Shown here in pieces: positions 38,134-47,643 of a stretch of 64,000 nucleotides of DNA; within the stretch, counting starts at the first letter, position 1, and every line of letters begins with the position of its first letter. The stretch is from Ustulina deusta (Eukaryota > Ascomycota > Sordariomycetes > Xylariales > Xylariaceae): positions 372,001 to 436,000 of the forward strand of contig JAJNNX010000014.1 of assembly GCA_023159155.1 (NCBI GenBank), in the 5' to 3' direction. A model generated the notes under the pieces. It searched no databases. It had not been told where the DNA came from and saw nothing but the letters and a program-made list of their open reading frames with translations. A program made the translations under genes and the position numbers.

Positions 38134-39148
38134 ATGTCGAAAGACGAACAGATACCTTTTATTGACCGAGATCAAAATGGGTGCGACGAAAATCTTCAGA
38201 GCTCATTAGTCTCAAATCATGTTCCGAGAGAACAAAGTATTGCGTGGACTCCAGTTCAGAAGCTGTCTGTCGTTGCAAACTTCCTGCTGCTGAGCGTGGT
38301 CTTCTTCCTTGCAGCCACAATCGCTCTCCAGGCGTTGGGATCACGACAGAGGACCTGTGACGACGGTGTTTTTGAACCCTATTGTCCGTTTCACCTCAAT
38401 CTCAACATACTCCGGGAAGCTGACGCTTCTGGGCTTGCCCATATTAGCACCCGCGGCTGCTTCCATAGAATACCAGTACCGGGCCCTTATACCCAACGAT
38501 ACTCGCTTCACAGGTCATCCTGGACCAGAATGGGAGCGATCAATGCACGAGCTCATGGAAGGTGAGTCTCTTCTTTAATCAAACAACATTGCGCGGAATC
38601 TTATTACCAGGCTACTAGGTACCCTGATAAGAATATCTGAACACGAACTCAAGCAGTCCGGTTCCGATTCGATCCCACTGAAAGACGGAGGGTACGCAGC
38701 AGGACTGGGAGTCGGACATAATCTTCATTGTGTTGTACGTACAAGACCCTCTCCCACTCGAGATCAACTACTTCTCATCGTCATTGGCCCGCAGAAGAAG
38801 ATCAAACAGTTCCTGTATCGCGAACACTTCTATCCGAATTTGAGCGACAACAAAGATGAGTTCGATTACGTCCAGTCCCACGCAGGCAAGTGAAACTTCA
38901 TCTTTTGTGTTCCACGCTCGAAGCAACACTTTGTGATTGACAATTCACTAGATCACTGCCTAGACTTTCTCCGCCAAGCCATGCTGTGCCACCTAGACTA
39001 CTCTCTATACACGTTGTACTGGGGGGAAAGACGGCAGGACATTCCGACGCACCGGATTCCCGATGGACAGAAGTGTATAAATTGGGATAAGCTTCACTCA
39101 TGGATGCGTAGTAGAAGTGCCAACACAGACATGCTGTTGGGGCCCTGA
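38134..39148 (+). CDS. UstYa-family (DUF3328) RiPP-modifying oxidase, copy B
   Basis: Second UstY protein, also 255 residues. Exons 38134-38383, 38448-38561, 38619-38734, 38795-38885 and 38952-39148; junction phases 1,1,0,1 are identical to copy A. A membrane helix lies at about residues 50-68 (LSVVANFLLLSVVFFLAATI). HxxHC motifs are HNLHC at 155-159 and HADHC at 189-193. The consensus segments YSPAAASIEYQYR and TLIRISEHEL are seen. The first donor (GTCCGT) was chosen over an upstream GTGTTT because it yields the family-typical YSPA. The fourth intron (38886-38951) begins with GC in the context AG|GCAAGT, the standard GC-AG donor; no GT alternative keeps the HADHC motif in frame. Two UstY proteins acting together is usual for dikaritin clusters. 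Confidence 0.92.
38886..38951 (+). other. GC-AG intron within UstY copy B
   Basis: A 66-bp intron with donor AG|GCAAGT and acceptor CACTAG. It interrupts the codon for the Asp of HADHC. The nearest GT (GTGAAA, three bases on) would shift the frame. Confidence 0.75.
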
Positions 39149-40868
39149 TTGCAGCGGCAGATAAATACCTTGGGAAGCATCTCAACAGCCTTAGCATAAT
39201 GGAAAATTTTCTTTTTCTTTTGTGGTGTTCTCGTGTGTAAGCTGCTTCACAAGTAGGTATGTGAGACCATGAACGCAATTGCTCGGGAGAGTAGGATCCC
39301 AGCATTCCATTACGAACAAGACTAGGAGATGTAGTGTATGCATATGGGCGTGTAACTCCTCATACCTGCGAGTGTATTTGCAACAGCTGGCGAGCAGTGT
39401 TGAGCAGCTATGGTATCTACTACCTACCTAGGTATTAGGTACTTCGGCAAGTACCTCCCTCTAGGTAGCTGGACTGGTAGATTTACGTAGTACACATAGA
39501 GGCTCACAGCTGTTTGCAGATAGCCCGTGCGGTAGTGAGACTAACAGATAATGTGTCCCATTGATTGCACACCGCATAGACTCTCCTACTTCAAAAGAAT
39601 ATCTCTTGTTGGTCCCACTTCTGTCCGTTACCAGTTGGTCAACGGCAGGATTGAAGGATCGTTCGCACAGAACAGTTCAATCAACGTCAAACTCAACCAC
39701 CAAATCATTTAATGTGGCTCGGTGACACCTCCGGTTGCATGACCATTGCGTGTCGTTAATGGACCTGCACCGAAGCAAATCATCTACAATCCTGCTCGCC
39801 CGCTGGAAAAGGCGGTGTAGCCTTATGATCAAAATCCCCAGATGATTACCACCGAGCGAGGCCGAGGACATAAGAGGACGAAAAGAGTGTGCCTGCAGTC
39901 CACCGTCAACCGAAATTGCGAGGTATCGACGAGCAGTTATCGACACATCTGGAATAAGTTAATTCCCTCAAGCCATGGGCTGCCGTAGTCGAACAGGCCT
40001 ATCCGGATGCAGCAGAGTGAGTCTTTGCGGTGTGATTCTTGCATAAAATTCTCCCGCCGTCGTTTGTATCCTATGAAGTAGCGTCGCCACCGAAATGGGC
40101 TCGGCATGTCACCGGAAGATCATTCATGTGTGGTACTATGTTGCACATATAACATGATGCAGGTGCCTGGCACTAGGACCATCATCCCACCCATCAAAAC
40201 AAAGCGTCTAATCAATTCGCCGGGTTCGGGTCTGCTTGAGCCGTTTGAGGGTATTGTAATGCTTCGAAGTTGTACGCATACCTACGCCGCGCGTTGATGC
40301 CTTCCAACCCCCAGTCGGCAGTGGCGATGAACGAGGTAGCGGCACCAAACTCATACTTGTCTTCGACGAGGCTATTAGCATTGTACTCTGTCGGTTACAG
40401 CACGTCGACCTTGTTCACACCTTCTAGTGCGAATGATAATATGATGCATCCTTTGCTGTGCTCCCGAGATGGCCGAGTGCTCCGCCTCTCTTGGATCAAC
40501 AACAAGTCCTTCTGAAATCGGCTGAGGACTGCCACCCCATGATACGTCAATGCTGACAAGTAATCTCCTCGAGTGTTATGTATTCCCGGCCTAGGACTTC
40601 AAGCCTCCATCTTCGCGCTTATGTCGTATTCTGTCGAACAGGGAGACGATAGAGTTGTGACACATGCTTCATCTTGTGTGATCTTGCTCCGATAGTTAAG
40701 TCGTATTGGAGTGGGTGGCGCTAGACGGTTTACTTATATTATATTTTTACCAATTCCTATCTTTCAAGGCTGACGATTCATCAAGTTAAGATCAGAACTC
40801 AATCCGAACAAGTCTCCTCTGCACATACGAGTCCAATCTTACTCTCACGCTTGATCCATCGTTGCATC
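39149..40868. other. Spacer between UstY copy B and the precursor gene
   Basis: About 1.7 kb. Short frames such as 39677-39946 (minus) and fragments on the plus strand (near 39570-39710 and 40275-40430) look somewhat protein-like but carry stops and show no recognised motif. They may be remnants of a lost cluster gene. No intact gene is supported. The last 150 bp would be the precursor promoter. Confidence 0.45.
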
Positions 40869-41116
40869 ATGAGAATTTCGATCCTGAATCTTGTTTTTGC
40901 GGTTGCCGTGGTAGCAATGCCCTCAGTTCTTGGTACGAAGCCAAGTTTCAGTGCTTTTCCCTCTGAAAGCTGTCGATTGCTCATACTCTACTAGGACAAC
41001 TCAAGTCTGGCGACGATGTCGAACGGCGCGACGGCACCACCGAGTTCGATCCTGACTTCGCCCTGAAGCACAAACGCGACGGTACGACAGAGTTCGACCC
41101 CGATTTTGCTCTGTAA
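40869..41116 (+). CDS. Kexin-processed RiPP precursor with two identical cores (dikaritin type)
   Basis: Two exons (40869-40932 and 40995-41116) separated by a 62-bp intron (donor GTACGA, acceptor CTACTAG) encode 61 residues. Residues 1-22 are a signal peptide (MRISILNLVFAVAVVAMPSV). A short leader ends in the dibasic ERR at 31-33; residues 34-45 are DGTTEFDPDFAL; KHKR at 46-49 is a second kexin site; residues 50-61 repeat DGTTEFDPDFAL exactly and end the protein. This is the layout of ustiloxin- and phomopsin-type precursors: secretory leader and tandem cores released by kexin. Two UstY oxidases lie just upstream. The core has two Phe and no Tyr, so a Phe-based crosslink is the natural guess. 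An alpha-pheromone precursor is the main alternative, but the WCxxxGxxCW-type core is absent. The mature product is unknown. Confidence 0.85.
41030..41113 (+). repeat. Tandem core-peptide repeat in the RiPP precursor
   Basis: Two 36-bp units (41030-41065 and 41078-41113) separated by 12 bp coding KHKR. They encode the same 12 residues but differ at the third base of 8 of 12 codons, with no amino-acid change. Confidence 0.95.
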
Positions 41117-42471
41117 AGCTGGCTTTAGCACACTATTATGCAGTCAGTGCAACTAGACCAGCTTGTTGGCTACCACCAAAGTGGGTCTCTGAGGCTTAGG
41201 TCATAGATGGGGTGGAACTTTTGTGCTATCTGCGAAACAATTGTCATTCTGTCACAACCAATATTACCTATGAAGTGCTATCAACCCAACGGTACACGAA
41301 ATCAATAGACTTGTTCAGAGGATCGCCTACACTCCCTCATTTACTATTCTCTTCATCTGCAAGCCTATCACCCAAACATAGCTTCCATAGTCATAAGCCT
41401 GAATACCATATAAACAAGCTCTATTTTGTGTGCCGCGAGTGTCCGGGTGTGCGTAGTTAGCTGCGGACTTAACCCTAGTTTGTAGTTCGATAAAATAGGT
41501 TTCTAGGGGGGTTATGATACTGGAGAAAGCAGCATTCTAAATTTTCTCGCATGCTAGTTTGACCACGTAACCGAAGAATATTGTTGGTCAATGTCTAGAC
41601 AGACACATGCCGAATGACATAGCACCCAGTGACCAATGTGGCGCAAGTGTCTGACTGGGCATGAGAAAGGGACCCCGGACTGTGCGAACCCTTTACGACA
41701 ATCACCAACAGAGAAAAAGAAGGCAATACAACATATGCTGTCATTAAGATGTTGGTTCCAAGCTGTGGAATGTTGGTTCCCCGGAGGCATTCGCGTGTCC
41801 GCGTGAGTTACAGCACCCCAACGTGCATGGTACCGCGTATTCGCCGCCTGCACTACTGTTGGTTGGCCGCCTAGCCCCGCCACTAACTACATTTGGTATA
41901 GTTACGTACTCTACTAGCTACTCCATGTACCATGTACGCAACCTACTTATGCGTAAGCTGTGCGCGCAAGCTATGTGCGCACGGAATTATATATGTAAGC
42001 AATTACTTATATATTTTAATTATGCTGCTCTAAATAATAGCATTATATTGTTATTGTTATTGTTATTTAATGCGTTAAATAAGAAGGTAGGTAGGTTAGG
42101 TAGGTAAGCTGCAGGCAGGCATGCAGGCTGTCATAATGGCCAACCCATAAGCCAGAGGGGGCCTGACATCCCTTTGCAAGGCTGCTTGTGACACTGCTAC
42201 TTAAAACTTGTCATTCAAGCAGCCAGGCAAAACGACACTTTGTAGGGAGGGTTACATGTCTGATGCAATTTTACCTAGGGGGCCGTCGGGGCGAGGGGGC
42301 AGCAGGCTGTCCACCTTGCACTGCCGCCCCTCAAACTGATCCCCTCTTCCATCGCCCCAGATCAGGGCTACACATAAAGAATCTCGAAGTCAACCTTTCA
42401 CGCAACTTCAAGGCGCAACTGCGAACGGGACCTCTTCGACATCAACAGATAGCCGCTCAAGCTCTCGTACC
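41117..42471. other. Spacer between the precursor and the FAD monooxygenase
   Basis: About 1.35 kb. AT-rich at 41980-42080 with TAGGTAGG repeats at 42085-42105. No gene is supported; the last 100 bp are the likely promoter and leader of the monooxygenase. Confidence 0.5.
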
Positions 42472-43789
42472 ATGTCTCAACCCATTCGCATCGCCATCTC
42501 AGGCGGCGGCCTAGCCGGCGCCTCTCTGATGCAAGCTCTTCTCCAATACCCTCATCTTGATGTTCATGTTTTCGAGTCTGCGCCGGCCTTTAAAGAAGCT
42601 GGCCTAGCCATCGGTGTTACCCGCAATGCCCAGGCTGCGCTGGACCTCATCGGCCCGCCGGCCCCTCAGCTTCTGAAGCGCGCCGGAGCCGTTCCTATGC
42701 AAGGCGTGCGCTTCATGATCGCCGAGGGTGAGGGCGTCGGACAAGTCATCAATGAAGTTGACAACAGCAAGGGCACACGCCTTACGAGTATCATCCATCG
42801 CGCGGCATACTTGCAGCAATTGCTAGCTGATGTGCCAGAGGATCGCTTGCACTCCTCTAAAAAGCTCGAAGGGATCAGTCACAACGCCAACGGCGTGACG
42901 CTGCGCTTTGCCGATGGGACCAATCACGACTGCGACATCCTTGTCGGTGCTGACGGCATCCACAGCACCGTGCGAAAGTTCGTGCTCGGTGAAGACGACC
43001 CCGCGGCGCACCCAAGGAACACCGGCCTCTGGATCGTCATGACCCTTCAGCCCTACGACAAAGCCAAGGCCAGCTTAGGGGAAGGACTTGTCAACTCGAA
43101 CGACGCCCGCGAGTATTCGTGGGTCGGGGACGGGACCTATATCCTTCACAATGTTCTCAGCGACGGGCAGCTAGTTCAGTTTGTCATTGGGTCGAGCGAC
43201 GACGAGTTGTCAGACCAATGGCGCCGAACTGTCAGCGCCGATGAAATTAAGAAGCTGTACGCAGGCTGGCCAATAGAGCTTCGGAAGGCGGTGGACGAGG
43301 TAAAGTCCCCTGATACAGAGTCATCATGATTGCTACTAACAATGTGAGTAGCTGCTTTGCCAAGACCCTGAGCAGAATGGCATATACCTTTGGGAGCACC
43401 CTCCCGCCCGAACCTACGTTTCTGGGCCCCTCTGTGTAATGGGTGACGCTGCGCATGCCACGACCCCTTGGCATGGTTCTGGTGGAGGCATGTCCATTGA
43501 GGATAGCCTCATTCTCTCTACTCTACTAGGACGCGCAAAGACTCCCATTGAAGCTCGAGCTGCTCTAAAGGCGTACGATCATGTGCGCCGGCCCCGCACC
43601 CAACGCATTGTCGAGTCAAGTCGGGAGACGGGTATGATGCTGCTTGGTAAGGCAGGACAGACTGGGATGGAAATGAAGGTGGCGGGAAATTTGCTGCCTA
43701 GATGGGACTTCATTCTAGACCTTGACATGCTAGAACATCGTAACGAGGCGATACAGAAGATGTTGGACGAGCTGGCCGTCTCGGCTTAG
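42472..43789 (+). CDS. FAD-dependent monooxygenase (salicylate hydroxylase-like)
   Basis: Class A flavoprotein hydroxylase. Exons 42472-43299 and 43352-43789 give 421 residues; the 52-bp intron has a TACTAAC branch and joins AVDE to LLCQDPEQNG. The N-terminal dinucleotide-binding motif is ISGGGLAGASL, the DG motif is ILVGADGIHS at about residue 160, and the GD motif is VMGDAAHATTPWHGSGGG, which contacts the FAD ribityl chain. It has no membrane segment or signal peptide. The substrate is unknown. Flavin monooxygenases occur in ustiloxin-type clusters, so a tailoring role for the nearby RiPP is possible; independent aromatic degradation is equally consistent with the sequence. Confidence 0.88.
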
Positions 43790-45434
43790 CCCGGAGCACT
43801 TCACATTAGGCATGGATGTACTCTCAGAACATGTGTGGCAGGACAGACAGCACTTTTAAACCGTTCATGTAGTCTCTCGTTATACACCATCAAGCTCTTT
43901 AAGAGTCCACTTTTGTAAATCACCCAACGATGTTTTTAAGTCAAACCGAGCTCCGTCGCGCGACATCAGCCTCATAAGCAAAAGCAGTGAACACAGCCAG
44001 CTTCAGATGCATACGTGACTATACTGTTAATATCGTGGCTATTACCAATCCTAACATAAGAGCGGCATCTCTACGAAGGGGTTTAAGGCATTTTCGCAAC
44101 CAGTCTGCGAAATGGCATGCCACGGACTTGAGGGAGAGTGTCACGTACATGACTGTATCTATGTTCTTTCGCAGGTTCCAACGCAGACGACTGCGGTGAC
44201 TGATAATCCAAACGGACAAGCCTCGAACGAATTCAACGAGAGGAGTTCCATGTGACGAAGTATCAACGAATGCGGCTTTCATCATTCGCGAGCCTGCCCC
44301 CATTTCGCCACGGGAGAAAAATATACCTAGATAACGCTCTACAAGGGAGAGCACTCGGAGTCCTGATGATCATGCACCTGGGCGGAAGCTCACTATCTGC
44401 AACGCGTGTTCCTTCACGGCACTCCAAATCCTCAAAGCCCTACAAGCTTCGGGGGCGGTAAGGACCGCTTGCTCCAACGGGGTCCTTCCTTCCTTGCCGG
44501 CCCGGGAGTATTACACCGGGCTAGGGTTCCCTGAACCCAACCCAAGGCCAAGAACCCAAGGACCCAACTGGGCTTTGGGCCCCCAATACACAGACCAAGG
44601 CTGGGTTTTAGGCTTTGCTAAGAACCCAAATTAATTTATATATTAATCTTTGAAATTTTTAGGCCTAACTTGCGGTGAGCCCATGGGCTTTTTGGTGGGG
44701 GGGGGGGGGGCCAAATGGGAACCCTAGTACACGCCCTACGGGCCAGGTATTTTCTGATTCGCTAGAAGTATAACAGGTACTGCAAAGTACTTATGCAGGT
44801 CATTGTGTTGGTATGGGCGGAGTATGTGGCTCTGTCAGCGACCCGCAATCCCGCCCGACGTCGCATGTACCGTTTATATATGAATATGTATGTCAGATGC
44901 AGACCTCTGCTTTGCCCACTACCAACTGTATGTCGTGGTACTTGAACACCGCCCGACGTTGTATCGCGCACCATACGTACTTATGTGAATCACAAAATTC
45001 TGCGTCATGCGGCACGGAGGTGCCCCTGCATCTGATGTGCAGCGAATTTGACGCATGTCTACAGCGCCTGCGATCTGCAAGTGACAACACTTCGCGAAGC
45101 TGGATCACTTGGTTTCTTATTTTAAATGCGCATTCATTGGTGGTGATCAGATCTCCGTCTTACCAACGAGACTGAGCGATCACCGCTGGCAATTGGCCAG
45201 CGACATTCCAAATTGTCGACTGATAATGCTCCTTTCTATAACCGCCTTCAGCACCAACAACCAACTATCCCTGAGCTATCAACACGTTCATTGGGGACAT
45301 GCAATCTCTCCCCGACTCTCCAGTAGTTGGTCTCCTCATCGCTGACAGCCAGAAAAGCCGGGTTAGAACTTATCGACACTTCTTCCAAAGCACCATCATT
45401 CTGCCCAAAGCCGTCTCCGCCAAGCTCTAAGAGA
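43790..45434. other. Spacer containing a MITE-like element
   Basis: About 1.6 kb without a supported gene. The only structured feature is the terminal-inverted-repeat element at 44521-44727. Confidence 0.5.
44521..44727. mobile_element. MITE-like element with 11-bp terminal inverted repeats
   Basis: CTAGGGTTCCC (44521-44531) and GGGAACCCTAG (44717-44727) are exact reverse complements bounding 207 bp with no coding capacity. The interior is unusual: repeated AACCCAA/TTGGGTT words, an AT-rich centre and a 14-G run at 44697-44710. TACAC occurs just outside both ends (44512-44516 and 44728-44732), which could be a target duplication offset by four bases on the left. No transposase is present in the window, so it would be non-autonomous. 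Confidence 0.55.
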
Positions 45435-46944
45435 ATGGCCGACTCCATGGACTACGCCACGGTCACTTATGTCACCAAGCAGAGCATGACCAGCATTGGG
45501 ATACTGTTTCCCGTTCTCGCCCTACTCGCTCTGACAACTCGATTTTACGCATGGAGACACCAGCCTCGAAAAATTGCGATCGACGATATACTCATCTTGC
45601 CAGCAGCTGTAGGTGCTCGAAAGACCTAGATGCACGCAACGGCAGCTAAGGTGTATTATAGGTTCTCAATATCACTGCCGGCGTTGCCATTATCATCGGT
45701 GCGAACTGTTACCATCAATCTGGGGATCTCTCCTGACGCCGTCTTACCTGATGCTCAAGGTGCACAACTGAATATCATCGGCGGGCATTCCTTGCCGGGT
45801 GTCACTCAAACTGAACAGATCCAGCTGGGCAAGGTCGTCTATTCACTGAACTCCGTATCATGATTCCCTAAGGCTAACAGGCATCCCGCAGTTTGAATAT
45901 GCCTTCTGGATTGGTCACGTATTGGCAATAGGTTTCATTAAGTTGACGATCCTATGCTTTTTCCGCCTTTTGTTCAGAGGTGTGGCAGCGTTTCCAACTA
46001 TCCAGACCCTGGCGACCCCTAGCCACTGACTTGTTTGCACGGGCAGGGCGATCAACCTGGACCCCCTTTGATTATGCCAACTGGACACTCATTGGCCTTG
46101 TTTTGGCTTGGACCTTAGTCTTCTTCTTCTTCGAGATCTTGGCTTGTGGATCACATCCGGCCGCCAGTTGGGCCAGCGTGGAGTCTTTACGCCAAAACTG
46201 CGTAGATACATTTGGACTTCAGACAGGTGGCGCAGCATTCAACTGGCTTTTGGATCTTGCTATCTTAATTGAGCCTCTTCTGATGGTGTGTCTCCACACG
46301 TCACTTCAAATGAACCATTCTCTGATATCTATAGATTCGGACATTGAACATGAAACTGAGGAGAAAAGTGCAAGCTTCACTGGTCTTTCTTGGAAGTGGC
46401 TTGTAAGTTGACCGACCACCGTGCAATATCTATGTCCAACTGAGTCTCGGCAACCTGACCTTACTGACTTGAATAAGTGCTGTCGCTGCTGGTATTTTGC
46501 GGTTGATCCCGTGGGTCCAGATCAAGGTCCAAGACGTGAAGCATCCGACCATTAAGATTCTAGCGACGAATCTAGCGACGGCTGATGAAGAAGGTAGTTC
46601 CATCTGACACCGGAAAGACTTGAGAGCTGACCACTGTATTCTCAGCTATCGTGTCCATTGTCCTTTTCTGGACGTACATTGAGATCGGGACCGGGTTCTT
46701 GGTTGCTTGCCTGCCGCGTAGCGCATGGGTCTTCGACAAAATACGCATTGGTTCCTTCTTCCAAAGACTCCGCTCGATTTCTTCCGTCGGATCTTTCTCT
46801 AGGTTGGACCCCACACCCTCCCGACAGAAGCAAGGTGACAAACGACCATTCCAAGGCGAGGAGCCGGACAAGAGCATGGACATGCCGGACCAATATTACG
46901 ATGCTGGCAGTCCTGAGGCGGTCAGCTTGAAGGAAAGGGTCTAA
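45435..46944 (+). CDS. Pth11-like/rhodopsin-domain seven-helix membrane protein
   Basis: Fungal integral membrane protein of the rhodopsin-domain family; some members are GPCR-like receptors for surface or host cues. Eight exons: 45435-45608, 45662-45698, 45760-45833, 45892-45979, 46047-46285, 46335-46402, 46478-46593 and 46646-46944, giving 364 residues. Seven hydrophobic helices are visible, including SIGILFPVLALLALTTRFYA, FEYAFWIGHVLAIGFIKLTI, TLIGLVLAWTLVFFFFEILA and IVLFWTYIEIGTGFLVACL. The DDILILPAA turn and the helix-3 region are family-typical. An apparent frameshift after AIIIGA disappears when a 61-bp intron (45699-45759) is recognised. There is no CFEM domain. The C-terminal tail is hydrophilic. 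Ligand and pathway are unknown. Confidence 0.82.
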
Positions 46945-47643
46945 ATGAGTGACGTTGAGACTTGGCGTGTCGGTGACAAGTTTGAGTCCCTTGGTGTCAG
47001 CGTCTGTCGAAAACATAACTGAACATGCTGATGTTCAACCAAGGTGGCAAATCTGTAGCTTTTTCTCATTTCCCACTACTCTATGAGACTTTATTTTGAG
47101 CAGCTATTAGCCAGTCATTTTATATATGAGTTTGATTTATCCTCGTAGTTGAGAAGAATATTTTTCTGTACTTTATTCAAGTCGTCACTTGTGAAACTAT
47201 TCTTCCTCCAGATCCTCTCTTGTAGTCTAAAAATGATAGACATGGGCGTCCCTCATCTAGAATCACGAGATGGCTTCTGAACCAACCCAATAAAGTGTCG
47301 AGGTTAGTCTGTATGGCAGCGGTCTAGACAACAATGTGTCCGCTAGAATGAACTAGGCGCGGTTGACCTGCACTGGGGAATACCATGTTATAGCTCATTT
47401 ACTGGAGACCGACCTGATTCAAGACACATCTGCGCCCTGATACACGGCGCATAAATTATCCCTCACCACGTCAGAGTTTTCAAACAATGTGCTCATAGTC
47501 ATGCCATAGAGACCTTTCCTACCAATTGCCCAAATTCTATCTGCTCCTCCATTTTGCGGACGACATGGTGTCGTACAGGTTGCTGACACCAGCGACAGAT
47601 TACCCTAGTCCTCGGGATAGGACTAATATCATTTATAAATCCC
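46945..47643. other. Spacer between convergent Pth11-like and kinase genes
   Basis: About 700 bp of 3' flank. No gene or element was recognised. Confidence 0.5.

Noticed and set aside
40869..41116. Alpha-pheromone precursor in place of a RiPP precursor
   Set aside because: The kexin layout is shared, but the core lacks the Trp-Cys...Cys-Trp pattern of Sordariomycete pheromones and two UstY genes are adjacent.
45662..45833. Frameshift or pseudogene in the Pth11-like gene
   Set aside because: A 61-bp intron (45699-45759) with GTGCGA donor and CAAG acceptor restores the frame and the expected helix boundary.
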